This document shows, piece after piece, positions 1 to 11,253 of a stretch of DNA of 64,000 bases. The notes beneath the pieces were generated by a model. The model saw only the letters and a list, made by a program, of their open reading frames with translations. It had not been told where the DNA came from and searched no databases. The number at the start of each line of letters is the position of its first letter. Position 1 is the stretch's first letter. The translations under genes were made by a program, and so were the position numbers. The stretch lies in NCBI GenBank assembly GCA_032433595.1, contig JASWJB010000086.1:1-64000 (forward strand), in the 5' to 3' direction. This DNA is from Conoideocrella luteorostrata. Lineage: Eukaryota; Ascomycota; Sordariomycetes; Hypocreales; Clavicipitaceae.

Positions 1-18
1 TACGCATAACCCCCATAA

Positions 19-39
19 CCCCCCCCCCCCCCCCCCCCC
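19..39. repeat. C21 homopolymer tract
   Basis: Twenty-one consecutive C residues directly downstream of the ALG10 stop codon, preceded by two imperfect ATAACCCC units. It is probably a slippage-prone mononucleotide run. It is not a canonical CCCTAA telomere array. Confidence 0.9.
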
Positions 40-47
40 ATCCTAGA

Positions 48-2443
48 TCACCACATGAATCGCTGTAATCGCCCATCATCCAAGACCTGGCCATTTTCAT
101 CCTTCCACACATACGGCTTCATGAGGAAGATATACCCTGTGCCAACATTTATAGCAACGAACCAAAGAGTCTCCAAAGTTAGTCGCAAATCATACCGTCT
201 AAAAAGTGTGACCATACGTCCAACTAAAGAATTCGGATTAACGCCGTCAAACAATCCATTCACAACGCGATGGTCGTGCAGTCTCCATGCCGGAATCAGT
301 AGCCGCCACATCACCCATGGGATGATGAAATATCGAGGCTCTACAAGAGGTGCTGTCATGAGAGAAAGCGCAGTCGCCAGTAGAAAAATAAGCCCTGTAG
401 AAGTCGAGACTGGTTCAGCGGAAATCACCAATGGATCATGCTTCCCCAAATCTTGCAGTCCTTGATCGTTTTCTGCTAATGGTCCCGCAACTTGATTCAG
501 ATCCTTGGGGTACGCAGCATCAGTTTGTCGTTTCCGGCTACCCAATGCTATCCAGAATGGATGGCTGGTATATGGACCCTCGTTTAGAAGGCTATGACGA
601 GATGGGCATAGGGCATTATTACGAGGTGATGCAATCCACTCAGAGCAGCCAGCGAAGATGCCCCAGATCATCCACCGAGTGAGCGTGTATGGGATGATGA
701 GCATGAACCGGACTGCATTGCCGCGGCGAATGGTGTGCCGGAATATATAGAACATGTAGTGCCGGTTATCGGCGAGGGTAAAGGGGTGTATGATTGTATT
801 GTATTCAACCACGGTTGCGGAGGCGGCGAGAGTGGTTAGCTGGTATAGAGACCAGAGGATGATTTTGGAGCCGAATATCATGGAAGCTGCCTGTAATCCA
901 GGAGAGAGCTGCGAGGAAGACCGGTTGTTGGAGCTGGATGGAGATGCGGCGCTGCTGTTGTTGCTCTTCTTTGCTTTTGAGCCTCGAGTTTGCTTCAACG
1001 ACTGGCTGGACTCCGCTGGGGATGTTGGGCTTCGCGAAGAGGTCCCGTGATGGGGGTTCTTGGAACGAAGCAAAGGAACCACCATGCTCAGAAAGGAGAT
1101 GGCGTATGGTGTCAACAGCGGCAGGGAAAAGAAGGCAAAAAAAGGCCAGATGTATAGTAGTTGGGCGAGGTGAATGGTGGCAATGTGGTTAGACTTGTCG
1201 CCTGTGTTGGGTGTGTTAGAAATAGGAGCTCTCTACGCGATATAAAGTGAAGATAGTGTTACCGAGGACGACACCGCCATTCCATACCACAAAGCAAACA
1301 AACGCGGCCAAAACAGATAGATACGGCCATATTTGACGCACAACTCGAACCGGATTACACAGAGCCGCAACCCCCAAGCTGACTATCGTGAAGAGCATGT
1401 CTGAAGTGGTGTCAGCGTAGTTCCCCAACGGCTCCGGACTGAATGCTTACCATCTGGCCAGGCGAGGCCCAGCGGTGGATCATGGATATCGCCAACAGAG
1501 TACCTCCAAGCATAGAACTTCAGCTGGTCAGCGAGGGTAATCATGAACGGCTGATCAACTCTTTCCGGTCGCAGAGACTTAACAGCATGAACGGCCTCGA
1601 GGCCACCCATCCACACTACAACCCAGAAAACATTGGTCTGTCTCATGAAAAGCGTAAGAGCTCCGAGGAGCATCGTGACCAAGTCGCTCAAAATAGAGCT
1701 CTTATCTCGTGCAACGCGTTTGAGGTGGTTCAGAAAGGACCCGACCACGACTGCCGTGGAGATCACATCGGTATAATAAAGACCCGAGAAGAAGAAAAGC
1801 AGAGGGAAGAGCGCGATATTAAAGGCTGTATGTATGGTATATGTTGAGATGGTCTTCGGTCTTCTTGAAGAGTGTGCTGCATATAGCAGTGATTCAATCT
1901 CATGACGGCACAGCAAGGCTAAGGATGCTAGAATAATCAGGCCCAAGACATTGGTAACGCGTAGGCTGCTGGCGCTGCAGTCAAAAATAAATGGCTTGCC
2001 TATGGTTCCAGCTGCCTTCTGAAGAAGTATGGAAAACAGGTATCTAGTGAGGTTAGTTCCTTTGCCTTGATACGATAAAAAGTAAAAACTGTAACGGTCA
2101 AGACGAACAGGCCTGGCGGTGTGGTGATTTTGTCATCCCAATCGAGATATTTGCCTTCACAATACTTCTGAGCTTGTGGGATATGAAACACCTCATCCTA
2201 AGAGTTGTTAGTTTGTTGCTCAAGATCTACAAGGTGGAGGTTGTTTACCAAGTATGGCTGTGAAACTGTGTGGGAAACTAGGGTGAGCCACACCACGCTC
2301 AGAAGCACAAGCAGAGAGAATGGCAGAAAGACGCTGAACTTCTGCTTGGTGCCTCTTGATAATAAAAGGACTAGAGGGACGGAAAGCACTAGAGTGGCTA
2401 GCGATGCTGCGCCGAACCTCTCGAGTTGAGTCTCGTTCGCCAT
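48..2443 (-). CDS. ALG10: Dol-P-Glc:Glc2Man9GlcNAc2-PP-Dol alpha-1,2-glucosyltransferase (ALG10/DIE2 family)
   Basis: ER membrane glucosyltransferase that adds the terminal alpha-1,2 glucose to the lipid-linked N-glycan precursor. The family signature DEVFHIPQAQKYCEGKYLDW, followed by KITTPPGL, lies in exon 2. Later segments RQTNVFWVVVW and GDKSNHIATIHLAQLLY are also typical, and the protein is full of hydrophobic segments. Proposed exons: 2443-2249, 2197-2096, 2018-1451, 1400-1263, 1201-48 (718 aa, sum in frame). The start is MANETQ at 2443; an in-frame ATG at 2509 is also possible. Introns 2198-2248, 1401-1450 and 1202-1262 have clear GT/AG ends. The intron near 2019-2095 uses a weak GTTACA donor and is the least certain join. 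A Ser/Asn-rich loop (about 90-60 codons into the last exon region, 880-1060) is an insertion relative to yeast. The gene is complete at both ends. Confidence 0.9.
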
Positions 2444-3052
2444 GTCGTTGGGGTTGCAACGTGGCCGCCTCGCTCGGAAGAGTATCTGGCGCAAAACCAC
2501 CAAATCCAAGCTTTTGGTTAAGAGTCCATTAACAAGAAAGGCAGCATCCGCCAGTCAGCTCATCGAAATATCAAAATTCCTCCAAAACGTTGTTAACTGA
2601 GCGCCATAGCGTGGTTCTTGAAAGGAGACGCTGTAGAAAGAGGTCCAGTATAGCTCCGTTGTCAAATTCCTACCGTGCGGATCGCAGTACATATACACTG
2701 TCTAGATTCAGTCAAGTTCATGCTCAACCATACACGTCAAATTATCATCAACAAGAAACGTGCGTGTAGTTAAACATTATAACTGATACATCTTCTCACT
2801 ATATATTATATTATTAAGCCGGTTTAGTCCATGTTTTAAAACACACGACATCGAGCAAAGACTCTCATTTTATCAATGGGCAAAACACAGAGTCAGTGCA
2901 CCGTTACTGTAAATACGGCGTCGCTGAACTAAACCCGAAGTGAACAAATGGTTCAAGAAAATTCTATTTTGAGTATCTTATACAAAGGGAAATCCCTGTC
3001 GTGACAAGGTAGTGATAATCTACAGTCCATCCTGCGCCAACTTTTTGTCCAT
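2444..3052. other. Intergenic: ALG10 promoter and QCR10 3' flank
   Basis: About 600 bases without a supportable gene. It should hold the ALG10 promoter and the QCR10 3' UTR. An AT-rich stretch with TATATATTATATTATT lies near 2800-2816. No repeat or RNA gene was seen. Confidence 0.6.
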
Positions 3053-3946
3053 TTAGAAGGCCTACTCGCGTCATTAGTGACTGCTCGTTATGAAAGAGAG
3101 CAAAATTACAACATACGTTGTCCTGGGGGTGGATCTCCTCCCTGACGAAGTAGCGGCCGGCGAAAGGGATTTTCTGCGAATGGATGTTAACTCTGGGAAT
3201 AATGTATCATCCGCTACCACACAAACAAACCTGCAGAACGTCCTCCTGAACACGAGGAATACCGGAGACGTAGAGAAGCAGGCCGACAACGGCAGCACCG
3301 CCGAAAGAAGCAGATCTAACAGTGCTATTTGAATTGTTAGACTTATTGGTCAAAGTTCCCAGGTCAAGCGCCAGCTTCCTCTCGCCTTGGCCCGGATTAC
3401 TTCAATGAAGTCCGCAAGCTGGTGCATTTTTCCTTTGCGCAAAAATCGTAACGTCTGAGTTGGGATCGCATTCCCACAACAAAACGTCGAGAACAATCCG
3501 CAGTATCTTCCTCCTTCAAGATCTACCCTCTTGACTCGAGGGAACACCTTCTCCTGCTTTTCCAATGATGTTTCGATCTTGTAGATTTCACTCACGTTCG
3601 GAAGATGGTAGTCTTGTTCCAGCCGTTCAAGTTAGGCTGGAAAGCGTACCTGGCAATCGCTTCGTCAGTATCATATCTAGACAAGTCGTCCGAGCCAACG
3701 TCTTCGGATGCGCGCCGTAGCTGTTTCCATCTTTGCACGAGTCGTTCTATACGTTGAAATCGGTGTAAAATACAGTGGTGGTGACATACTTGGGCCCGTA
3801 GGCGCTCTTGAATTCCGCAGCGCGGACAGGAGTCTGCAATGAGATTCAATCAGTGAACGTCCTTGCCATGGGGTATTGACGCCGCAGCAAGTCGAGCGAT
3901 CGAGATCCAAGCCAACGGCCATGTGCAGACTTACTTGGTAAACCAT
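3053..3946 (-). CDS. QCR10: Ubiquinol-cytochrome c reductase subunit 10 (complex III, QCR10-like), six exons
   Basis: Small single-pass subunit of the mitochondrial cytochrome bc1 complex. No single reading frame shows it; joining six exons gives 89 aa: 3946-3935, 3833-3790, 3649-3596, 3324-3231, 3173-3117, 3061-3053. The product starts MVYQTPVRAAEFKSAYGPKY, continues AFQPNLNGWNKTTIFR, then a glycine-rich membrane segment SFGGAAVVGLLLYVSGIPRV, and ends KIPFAGRYFV...HPQDNAF. The GPKY, SGIPRV, KIP and DN-x-F landmarks fit filamentous-fungal QCR10. Donors are GTAAGT, GTATGT, GTGAGT, GTTTGT and GTATGT; the last intron has a CACTAATGAC branch site. Exon lengths (12, 44, 54, 94, 57, 9) sum to 270. 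It is divergent from MED4 across 300 bp. Confidence 0.85.
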
Positions 3947-4246
3947 CTTGACTTTCGGAGCAGCGGTCGAAGCCTGTATAAATGATTCAATTGCTCGGCG
4001 GAATAATCTTCAAACTTGAAGCCGAACCGCTCATGCGCGAGTTTGCCGACGGGAAAGCCCGGAGAGTGGTGGCCTCAGGCCCAAGCCACAGCTTTTCGAG
4101 ATTTGGCGGCCCAATCACATGCAGCGTACTGACCCACTACAGCTACCTCCGTACTTCTGTGCAATCTACGGAGTACAGAGTACTTCAAGGCGCGCTTTCA
4201 CACTTCACAATACTGCAGATCCAAATCCGAATTTAAATTCGCGACC
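3947..4246. promoter_or_regulatory. Divergent promoter QCR10 / MED4
   Basis: A 300-bp region between two divergent start codons. It contains one TACGGAGTA copy at 4167-4175. A short open frame at 3982-4236 shows no recognisable protein. Confidence 0.55.
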
Positions 4247-5321
4247 ATGGACAAATATGTTGACAGACGGTTCGAAAGACTAGAGATAGCCCTCTCGAAT
4301 TTGATTGACTCAGTCACCAAGTACAACCCATCCACTGCTCAGGCTGAGGAGCTCAAAGCAGCAGACAATGAATTGAGCAAAGGGCTCGACGAAGGTGAGG
4401 CGAACGCATCATGCTATCATGCTCAACAAATTTGACAGACTGACCGACCTTTCTTGATGGACTCTAGTCCAAACTCATCAAAATAATTATCTCCGAATAC
4501 AGAAGCTTCGCCAGGCTTCGGCCGACCTAGATGCCCAGATCCGCGAAACCCTATCCAGCCTGGCAAACACTCGCAAGGACATCGTAAACACCCACATCAC
4601 CATGTTTCCCTCAGAACCAAACTACACCATCGCATACGAAGAACTCCTCAGTTATGCACGTCGAATCAGCAAAACCACTCTCCCTCCCGCAGTAACCATA
4701 GACAGCGCCCGCACTCCGCCAGAGACACAAACCCCTAATACTGAATCTCAACCACAATCCGCTGTCACACCTTCAGCCCGAACTCCCTCGCAGCCCCAAA
4801 GCCCCGCTCTGAATGGAACGCCTGCTGCGGCCCCAGAGCAGCCAACTCAGCAGACTTCAACTTCTATGAATACAACCTTACCCGATGGAATCAACCAGTA
4901 CCTTAACCCGCTGTCGGGACAGCTCTTCTTCCCCTGGCCACTGGAGGACAAGATTCGCTCAGGGGCTCTAGCATCGTGTCAAATACTTTTAGAGCAAGGC
5001 ATCGATCCAAAGGGATATGACCCTGCTACAGAAGAAGAACGTAAGCGCAAGGAAGAGGAGGAGCGAAAGGCAAAGGAAGAACGGGAGACGGCCGAACGTG
5101 AACAGCGTGAGAAGCAAATTCGCGAAGAACGCGAGAAGGCTCGTGCTGAGCGGGAACGACAAAGGGAACAGGAGCAGCAGGCATGGAGACGAGCGAGCCT
5201 TGTCACAGGACAACCCGAAGGACCTGGACCTTCAAGACCAAGTGCTGTCACGTCAGAGAAGAAACAGTTCCAGTTTACGAACCTAGATGATCTTGACGAT
5301 GACGACGACGACGACGAATAA
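4247..5321 (+). CDS. MED4: Mediator complex subunit 4
   Basis: Middle-module subunit of the Mediator co-activator of RNA polymerase II. Exon 1 is 4247-4394; a 73-base intron 4395-4467 (GTGAGG...CTCTAG) joins GAA-G to TC-CAA; exon 2 is 4468-5321 (333 aa). The N-terminal helical part (HQNNYLRIQKLRQASADLD) and the later SGQLFFPWPLEDKIRSGAL block followed by GIDPKGYDP are hallmarks of fungal MED4. The C-terminal third is a highly charged Glu/Arg/Lys helix (about residues 245-300) ending in an Asp-rich tail, DDLDDDDDDDE. The centre is Pro/Ser/Thr/Gln-rich and probably disordered. It ends about 290 bases before the convergent TM9SF gene. Confidence 0.92.
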
Positions 5322-5610
5322 GAGAGTTAGATCTATATTTATTTTCTCTATAGTCATGGCAATTCCGCGGATTGTAGCCTTCAATTTATGTAGAAATGGC
5401 GTGTCATATTTCTTCTATCAAAAGCTCGATTTTTCTGTGACATGGGAATGAACCCTAGCGCTCTGCCCTACCTTATGTTGCCGGCATGCAGTTTCGTGTA
5501 CTGCATATACTGGTCATACATGTATTGTTACACATTAACCATCAGTAGACCAATGTCGCTTCCTGCTTCATGCAGCCTCAATTTTGATTTACAGGTCGCG
5601 GCTACTCGGT

Positions 5611-7628
5611 TTAGTCGATTTTGATCGACGAGTAGATCTTTCTGACGAACCACCAACTGGCAAAGTAACCAATGGAGCCTAGAGTTCATCATGTCAGCTT
5701 TAGCTTTGAAAAAAAGAGGTCCGTAATATGGGACGGAAGTATGGCTTACCTGCGAGAATGGAAAAAAGGAAGGAGATGAGAGCGCTGTAACCCATATACA
5801 GAACAATTCCAGCGAAGCCGCCAAGCTTCACCTTAGTGATCAAGTATAGCAGGCAATTGAGGAAAATGTATCCGCCGCTCATGCCAGCAGCCAGGAAAGA
5901 CCGCCATTGCCAATTATAGTTCTCAGCGCAAAGTAAAAAGTACGTCATGAGGATGGTAGCAGCAGCACAAACGACGACCATCAATCCATAGCAGAGGAAA
6001 AGAAAGCCGAACATGTAGTAGATTCGACTAAACCAGATAGAGCTCATAATGAAGTAGAGCTCGACGAAGATGGCGCCGAAAGGCAGCAAGCCGACACACA
6101 GCATGCTGGGGATAGGCCGCAGCCACGTCGTAACCGGTGGGATTTGGCGAGGGATCTGATTTGTGCGAACCGGTGCCTCAATCTGACTGCTTCGGAATCC
6201 CAGCCAGGATCCAGCCACGGAGAGCGGGATGGAAATTACAAACCAAATTGCGATGATGACGAGCATGGTTGTGAATGGCACAGCTCCAGAAGACCGTTTC
6301 GCCCAAAGGAAGAGGTCCAGAAAGAAAAATACAGAAAATACAATACCCGGAACAAGTACAGGCGTCAAGGCAATGTTTAGCTTCCACTGCTCTCCTTGCA
6401 TAGCCTTGTAGGTTCTGGCCGAGGTATAGCCTCCTACAAACCCAAGGAGAGTGTAAAGAATAATCATAATGGTTCCCAGAGAGCCACGGTTAGACGGGGA
6501 CAAGAAGCCCAGCAGAGCAAAGACGATGGTACAGCCGGTCATAACAAAGAGCTGAGCACCACTGCCCAAGAGAACGGAGAGTAAAAGGCGTTGAGGTGGA
6601 TTACGGAAGACATCGCCATGAACAAGCTTCCAGCCAGAGTCTTCCTGTACACCATCTTCGACTACTGAAGTACCGCTGAGGTCATTCAAGTTGATGGAGT
6701 CGAGACGGTTATAACGTGCGATGTCCTTCTTCAAGGTGCGAACCAGAATTGACATGACGGTTAAGACGAGAATAACGACAATGATGGCAGTGTCAATGAG
6801 CCAAAACCAATGAATTTTGGGGTCGAAGACGTGCAGGTACTTGTCCCATCGAGTCGCCCAAGCTGTGTCTGACTTCCTCCAAAACACGCTGTAGCTAAAA
6901 TGAACATCTTGTGTCTTATCACCATCGTCGAAGACTAGCATCGGGTGGTTGTCCGAGCAGTCCGGTTCGCCAGTATACGCTTTGGACGACGGTTGTACAA
7001 CGACACCTACAACGCGCAGCTGATTTGCGTTGCCGTTGACCTCATGATACTCTATCCAGATCTCGTAGTGGTTGTTGAAGGAAACCTTCCCTTCCTCCTC
7101 TTCGTCGTCACTAAATTGGTAGTCGCCGAGCGAAAAACCAGGGCTGTAAAAGGTGGTACCGGTGAGTTCATCCTGGATCTTTTGGCCTGCCGGCAAGCCA
7201 TCCACAAGCCAATTCAAGCTATAACCCTCGCCAACTATGGTGGAGATGAACGACCTCGTCGTTTCGGTGTATTGAACCTTGCACAAAGGCTTGCAAGTTT
7301 CGTTTCTGAGCATGCGCAAGTCAAACGGCGAGGTCCTGATTCTGTCGCCAAACAAAATACTGCCCAAGCTCTCCGACACATACTTGGGGCCGCCGTTCGG
7401 CTGACAGAATTGAAGATCCTTATCATAGTAGTCGTAGGAAACTACCGAGTGTAGTCGGTTATCCTGCAAAGCAGCGACGGGTGAAACCTTGTTGACGTAC
7501 AGCGGCACTTGGTCGTCAGGATGGTATGAGGTTGGCGCAACACCAGGAAGATAGAAGGCAGAGGCAAGCTGCGTCGTTGTCAGTATAACAACGAGTAGCG
7601 CCTGTTGCGCAATATCTGTGAAATGCAT
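5611..7628 (-). CDS. Transmembrane 9 superfamily (EMP70/TM9SF) endomembrane protein
   Basis: Golgi/endosomal nine-span membrane protein of the EMP70 family, implicated in membrane-protein sorting and adhesion. Exons are 7628-5750 and 5678-5611, joined across intron 5679-5749 (GTAAGC...CTCTAG), giving 648 aa. Residues 1-24 form a signal peptide ending AFYLPG. A long luminal domain follows, with YDYYDKDLQFC and the Asp/Glu patch DDEEEE. Then come nine hydrophobic segments from about residue 275, including VFRNPPQRLLLSVLLGSGAQ, GYTSARTYK and the C-terminal SWWFVRKIYSSIKID. The terminal K-x-D-type tail is typical of the family and acts in retrieval. Length and topology are complete. It is divergent from LCP5. 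Confidence 0.93.
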
Positions 7629-8282
7629 TTCGACGATCCTTTACGGCATAACAAGCTGGATCAATGGAGGCAGAGTCGTCGCAAGAAGCAGGAGGTCTTC
7701 TCCAGTCGATCGCGAAGCGAAAAGAGTCGAGTCCTGTCAAGTCGACGCCGTTCCCCGACACGTTTCGAAAAACTTTTCCCGGCCTCAATTATCAACGTAA
7801 TGACCACAAAGCCAAATTAGCAATAATCGGGACTCAAAAAAGAAAGCTTGAGGCTGACGCACTCAAACCTCAAAGCTGGCCACAATCCCAACTGAACACT
7901 GTTGCCCAAAGCAGCTTAGTCAGGAGACATCAACCAGGATTGCCAGTCGTCAGAACTAGGGATGACGCGTGGTAGCAGGCACTTATGTAAGTCCAACATG
8001 GCTTCAGTGTACCAGCAGAGGCTGAGCAGGCGCAGTCAGCCACGCTGCCACCTACCATTCCGACATTTATTGTTAGTTCAGAATGCCCTTCAGCGGGTTG
8101 CGCTGTCTTCTCTAGCCACATTCGCCCCCCCCACCCCAAACCAAAAAAAAAAAATTGGCGAAGAATTCCATGGCCGGCCCCACTAGAAAGTTTCGTAACT
8201 TCCACTCAATAATGTTCACTGCTGATGCCAGTTTTTCACTCAAATCAACAGCCTCAGCCTAAAATTTCTAAGTACCAGCGCA
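7629..8282. promoter_or_regulatory. Divergent promoter TM9SF / LCP5
   Basis: A 654-bp region between divergent starts. It holds a C-rich then A-rich tract at about 8123-8154 (C8, then A12), a common nucleosome-excluding feature near fungal promoters. No other gene was seen. Confidence 0.5.
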
Positions 8283-9416
8283 ATGGCTGCTCCAACTACA
8301 CTGCCAGCATTGTTGTCCTCATTGACGCAATCGCTCCAACTGACTCAGGAAGCGGCCCCCAAAATCGCCAGCATCGAAAACCCTAAAGATGGCATTTCTT
8401 TACTCGACGTCAAGAACGAACTGCTCCTCTCGTATCTTCAAAATCTCGTCTTCCTAATTCTCCTCAAACTTCGCAACGCAAAGTCCGACTCTACCGAAAG
8501 TCAGGAGTTGGATGACTCAGTCCGCACGAAATTAGTCGAGCTCCGTCTCTATCTTGAGAAGGGAGCCAGGCCGCTAGAAGAGAAACTAAAGTTCTCCATC
8601 GAGCGCTTCCTTCGCGCCGCACAGGATGCTCAGCGTAACACCGAACAAGGACTGAAGCATAAAAACAAGAGAGGGTCTGGCGATGACGATGAGTCGGACA
8701 CAGGATCCGACGAAGAGGACGAATCAGAATCTGACAAAGAGACAACGCAACAGCAACGGCCACCAATGAGACGCGGCAACATGTCCGCAGCTCCCAATTT
8801 TGCCACCATGGTTGATGATGAGACTGTAAAGGCTCAAAGTCGCGAAGACGGACCCGGAGGAGTATATAGACCGCCCAGACGAGACCGAGTTGTCATGGAG
8901 ACTAGGCGACCCCGTGAAAGAAACGAACGCAGAGCTCAAAAATCATTTACTATGGAGGAATTCGTCAACGACGAACTATCTGCAGCTCCCATAGCCGAGC
9001 CCAGTATCGGTACTACCATCGTTCAAGGCGGTCGCAAGATGAAGACTGTGGAAGAACGCAAGGATGAGGCTGAGCGTCGCGATTACGAAGAAACTAACTT
9101 TATCCGCCTGCCTAAAGAGAGCAAGAAGGACAGAGCCAAGAAAGGCAGGGCTACTAGTCACAGTGATTGCATGCAGTTCGGTGGAGAGGAATGGCACAAC
9201 CTGGGTGAAGGTATCGATCGCATTGACCGCCTGACCAAACGCAAGGGCCCGGCCGGAGGTAGTGTTCGCGCTCTTCTAGACAAGAGTCGCAAGCGTGGTT
9301 TAGATACTATGGATGGCCCGAGAGGAAGTGGGCACAGCATGGAGATGGGCGAACGATTCCAGAAGAAGGCCAAGATGCTGGAAGCTGGTAGAAGGGATAG
9401 GGGAAAGAATAGGTAG
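8283..9416 (+). CDS. LCP5: U3 snoRNP / small-subunit processome protein LCP5 (neuroguidin, Sas10/Utp3/C1D family)
   Basis: Nucleolar factor needed for 18S pre-rRNA processing. Intronless, 377 aa. The Sas10/C1D domain is at residues 5-115 (GISLLDVKNELLLSYLQNL, then LEKGARPLEEKLKFSIERF). An acidic linker (DDDESDTGSDEEDESESD) follows. The C-terminal half is basic and of low complexity with YRPPRRDRV, a GGRKMKTVEERK segment and a KR-rich tail ending KNR. Domain order and length match fungal LCP5. The start ATG at 8283 is preceded by GCGCA and is the first in frame. Confidence 0.92.
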   Translation: MAAPTTLPALLSSLTQSLQLTQEAAPKIASIENPKDGISLLDVKNELLLSYLQNLVFLILLKLRNAKSDSTESQELDDSVRTKLVELRLYLEKGARPLEEKLKFSIERFLRAAQDAQRNTEQGLKHKNKRGSGDDDESDTGSDEEDESESDKETTQQQRPPMRRGNMSAAPNFATMVDDETVKAQSREDGPGGVYRPPRRDRVVMETRRPRERNERRAQKSFTMEEFVNDELSAAPIAEPSIGTTIVQGGRKMKTVEERKDEAERRDYEETNFIRLPKESKKDRAKKGRATSHSDCMQFGGEEWHNLGEGIDRIDRLTKRKGPAGGSVRALLDKSRKRGLDTMDGPRGSGHSMEMGERFQKKAKMLEAGRRDRGKNR

Positions 9417-10395
9417 ATACTTTCAGGACAACATACATTGTACACATTTACAGAAGACCAGCCTCGCCGAATCTGTGCAGCAATTCATACAGCATGGCGG
9501 TTACATGGTATAGGCCTCTTCAAAGGTCGAACTTGAGGTCTCCATTTTGCAGCTCATCTATATCCAGCCGCAACTCGTGCTTCATACCCTCTACACGAAA
9601 ACAAAGACTGGCTCAGTGGAACGACTGCTACATGGGGGATATGAGATCACGCGTTCAGTAGGAAGCTGAATTGGAACAAGTGTAGCCATGCTATGCTTGG
9701 GGTTTTCGACACGGATGAGAATTCATCGAGTGAATAGATGTACTAATAATAGAAGAGGAGGATATTTGAAAATTTAAAGTGGCGCGTAGTATGCGATTCC
9801 AAGAAATGTCTTCATATGAGACCCCAGTTTAGCTGAATTACAGTATTGACAGAAACGATCCAAATCTATGTGAATGGATCACAGTATGATCTTTGATGAG
9901 CCACATTGGAACAACATCCATGAGAAGTCAATGTGTGTATTGGTACCTAGAGTAGGAGGCATAAGGTTTTTGCACCCGGTCAGGTATCTTTCACGGTAAC
10001 AATATGTAAAAGCTTTGCGCCGCATACTATTTAGGACTAGTTATACTTCAGAACCAACCTGTGTACACCTACCCTATAATTTCAAACATCGCTAACCCAG
10101 GCATCCTCTATAGGACATAGACATTTCTGATCATGTAGTGGTATTTTTTAGCTCTCAGCGTTCTACGAAAGCAGGTCACAAAAAATGCAGCTACTTGCGA
10201 TACCGTCTTAGAAACACTGTGGGTATCAATAACTCACAACCAACACGTTCGCATTTCGAGTTCTTGCGCCGGAGGTGGTAGCTCATTGGCCAGACCCACA
10301 CAAACTTCCGCCTGTTCAAAATGCTAAACCAAGATTCCCGGGACGGAGACATAAACTATTTTCTGTCAAGACACATTGCCAGAAACACTTGCGCA
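9417..10395. other. Intergenic between LCP5 and WBP11
   Basis: About 980 bases. All open frames are short and unlike known proteins. It contains the 3' flank of LCP5 and the promoter of WBP11. No repeat, tRNA or other RNA gene was seen. Confidence 0.5.
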
Positions 10396-11253
10396 ATGCC
10401 AAAAGAAAAGAATTACAATCCCGTGCAAGCTCAGCGCAAAGCTGATAAAGCCAAGGCTATCAAAAAGGGTACGTGTCGGCACCTTCATTCATTAGGAGAG
10501 AGGACCTAACTGCGTGTCACAGGCAAGGCAGAAGTTCAAGATAGACGCAACGAGAGACTAGCACGAAAGAATCCAGATCGGGTACAGAAGCAAATTGATG
10601 ACTTAAAGGCCATTGCTGCTGGTGGCGGCAAGCTTTCCCGACACGAAGAGCAGCTCTTAGAAGGGCTTGAAAAGGAGATCAAAGGTATCAATAAGGCTAG
10701 ACAGTCGCTGGGTGATAGGGCACCATCATTTGGCCGTGGGCCACGACGAGATGGCGATTCGGGCGTGTTGGGGAAACGAAGACGTGGCTCGAACTCCTCT
10801 AGTACCGACGATGACGTGCCAGATGAGGTGCGCAAGATTCCGATGCCCAGGGACACACCACCCCCTGTTCCAAAGGATGTTCTCGACCAATGGTTTGCGA
10901 GACGACGAGCTCGGAGGAATCAGGAGAACGAACAAAAACAGGGAGACGAGGCCAGAAAAGACGATACAGTAAAGAAGGAGGCGCCGCCCGTCGAGCCGAA
11001 GACGACATACGAAGCCAAACCTGTCTTGAGAGATCTTCGTCAAGAAGCCGTTTCGGCTTTTGTTCCTGTCGCTGTTCAGAAGAAGCTCAATAAAGGTCGT
11101 GGGCAAGGAGCGCTCCTAGAACCTGACGAGGCAGACCGGCTTGAGCGAGAGGGTTATCTAAAATCAACAAATGCAGCAGCAGACAGTGCCGACGGTGCCT
11201 TCGAAAAGCCATTGACAGTCACAGTTGAGGATGCCGAGGACGATGACGAGTAG
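10396..11253 (+). CDS. WBP11: WW-domain-binding protein 11 (Wbp11) homologue, splicing-associated
   Basis: Nuclear pre-mRNA-splicing-associated protein. Start MPKEKNYNPVQAQRKADKAK at 10396, the family's invariant N-terminus. An in-frame upstream ATG at 10321 lacks that match. Intron 10469-10522 (GTACGT...TCACAG) joins exon 1 to 10523-11253, giving 267 aa. Basic, charged helices (RRNERLARKNPDRVQKQIDD) are followed by a low-complexity centre. A proline-containing segment MPRDTPPPVPKDVLDQWF is the likely WW or partner-binding motif. The tail is acidic, EDAEDDDE. Conserved VLRDLRQEAVSAFVPVAVQ lies near residue 195. Confidence 0.88.

Noticed and set aside
1..40. Telomeric repeat at the window start
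   Set aside because: ATAACCCCC units and a C-run do not match the CCCTAA fungal telomere, and core genes follow at once.
3982..4236. 84-codon plus-strand frame between QCR10 and MED4
   Set aside because: Unlike any protein; it fills the shared promoter and contains the TACGGAGTA element.
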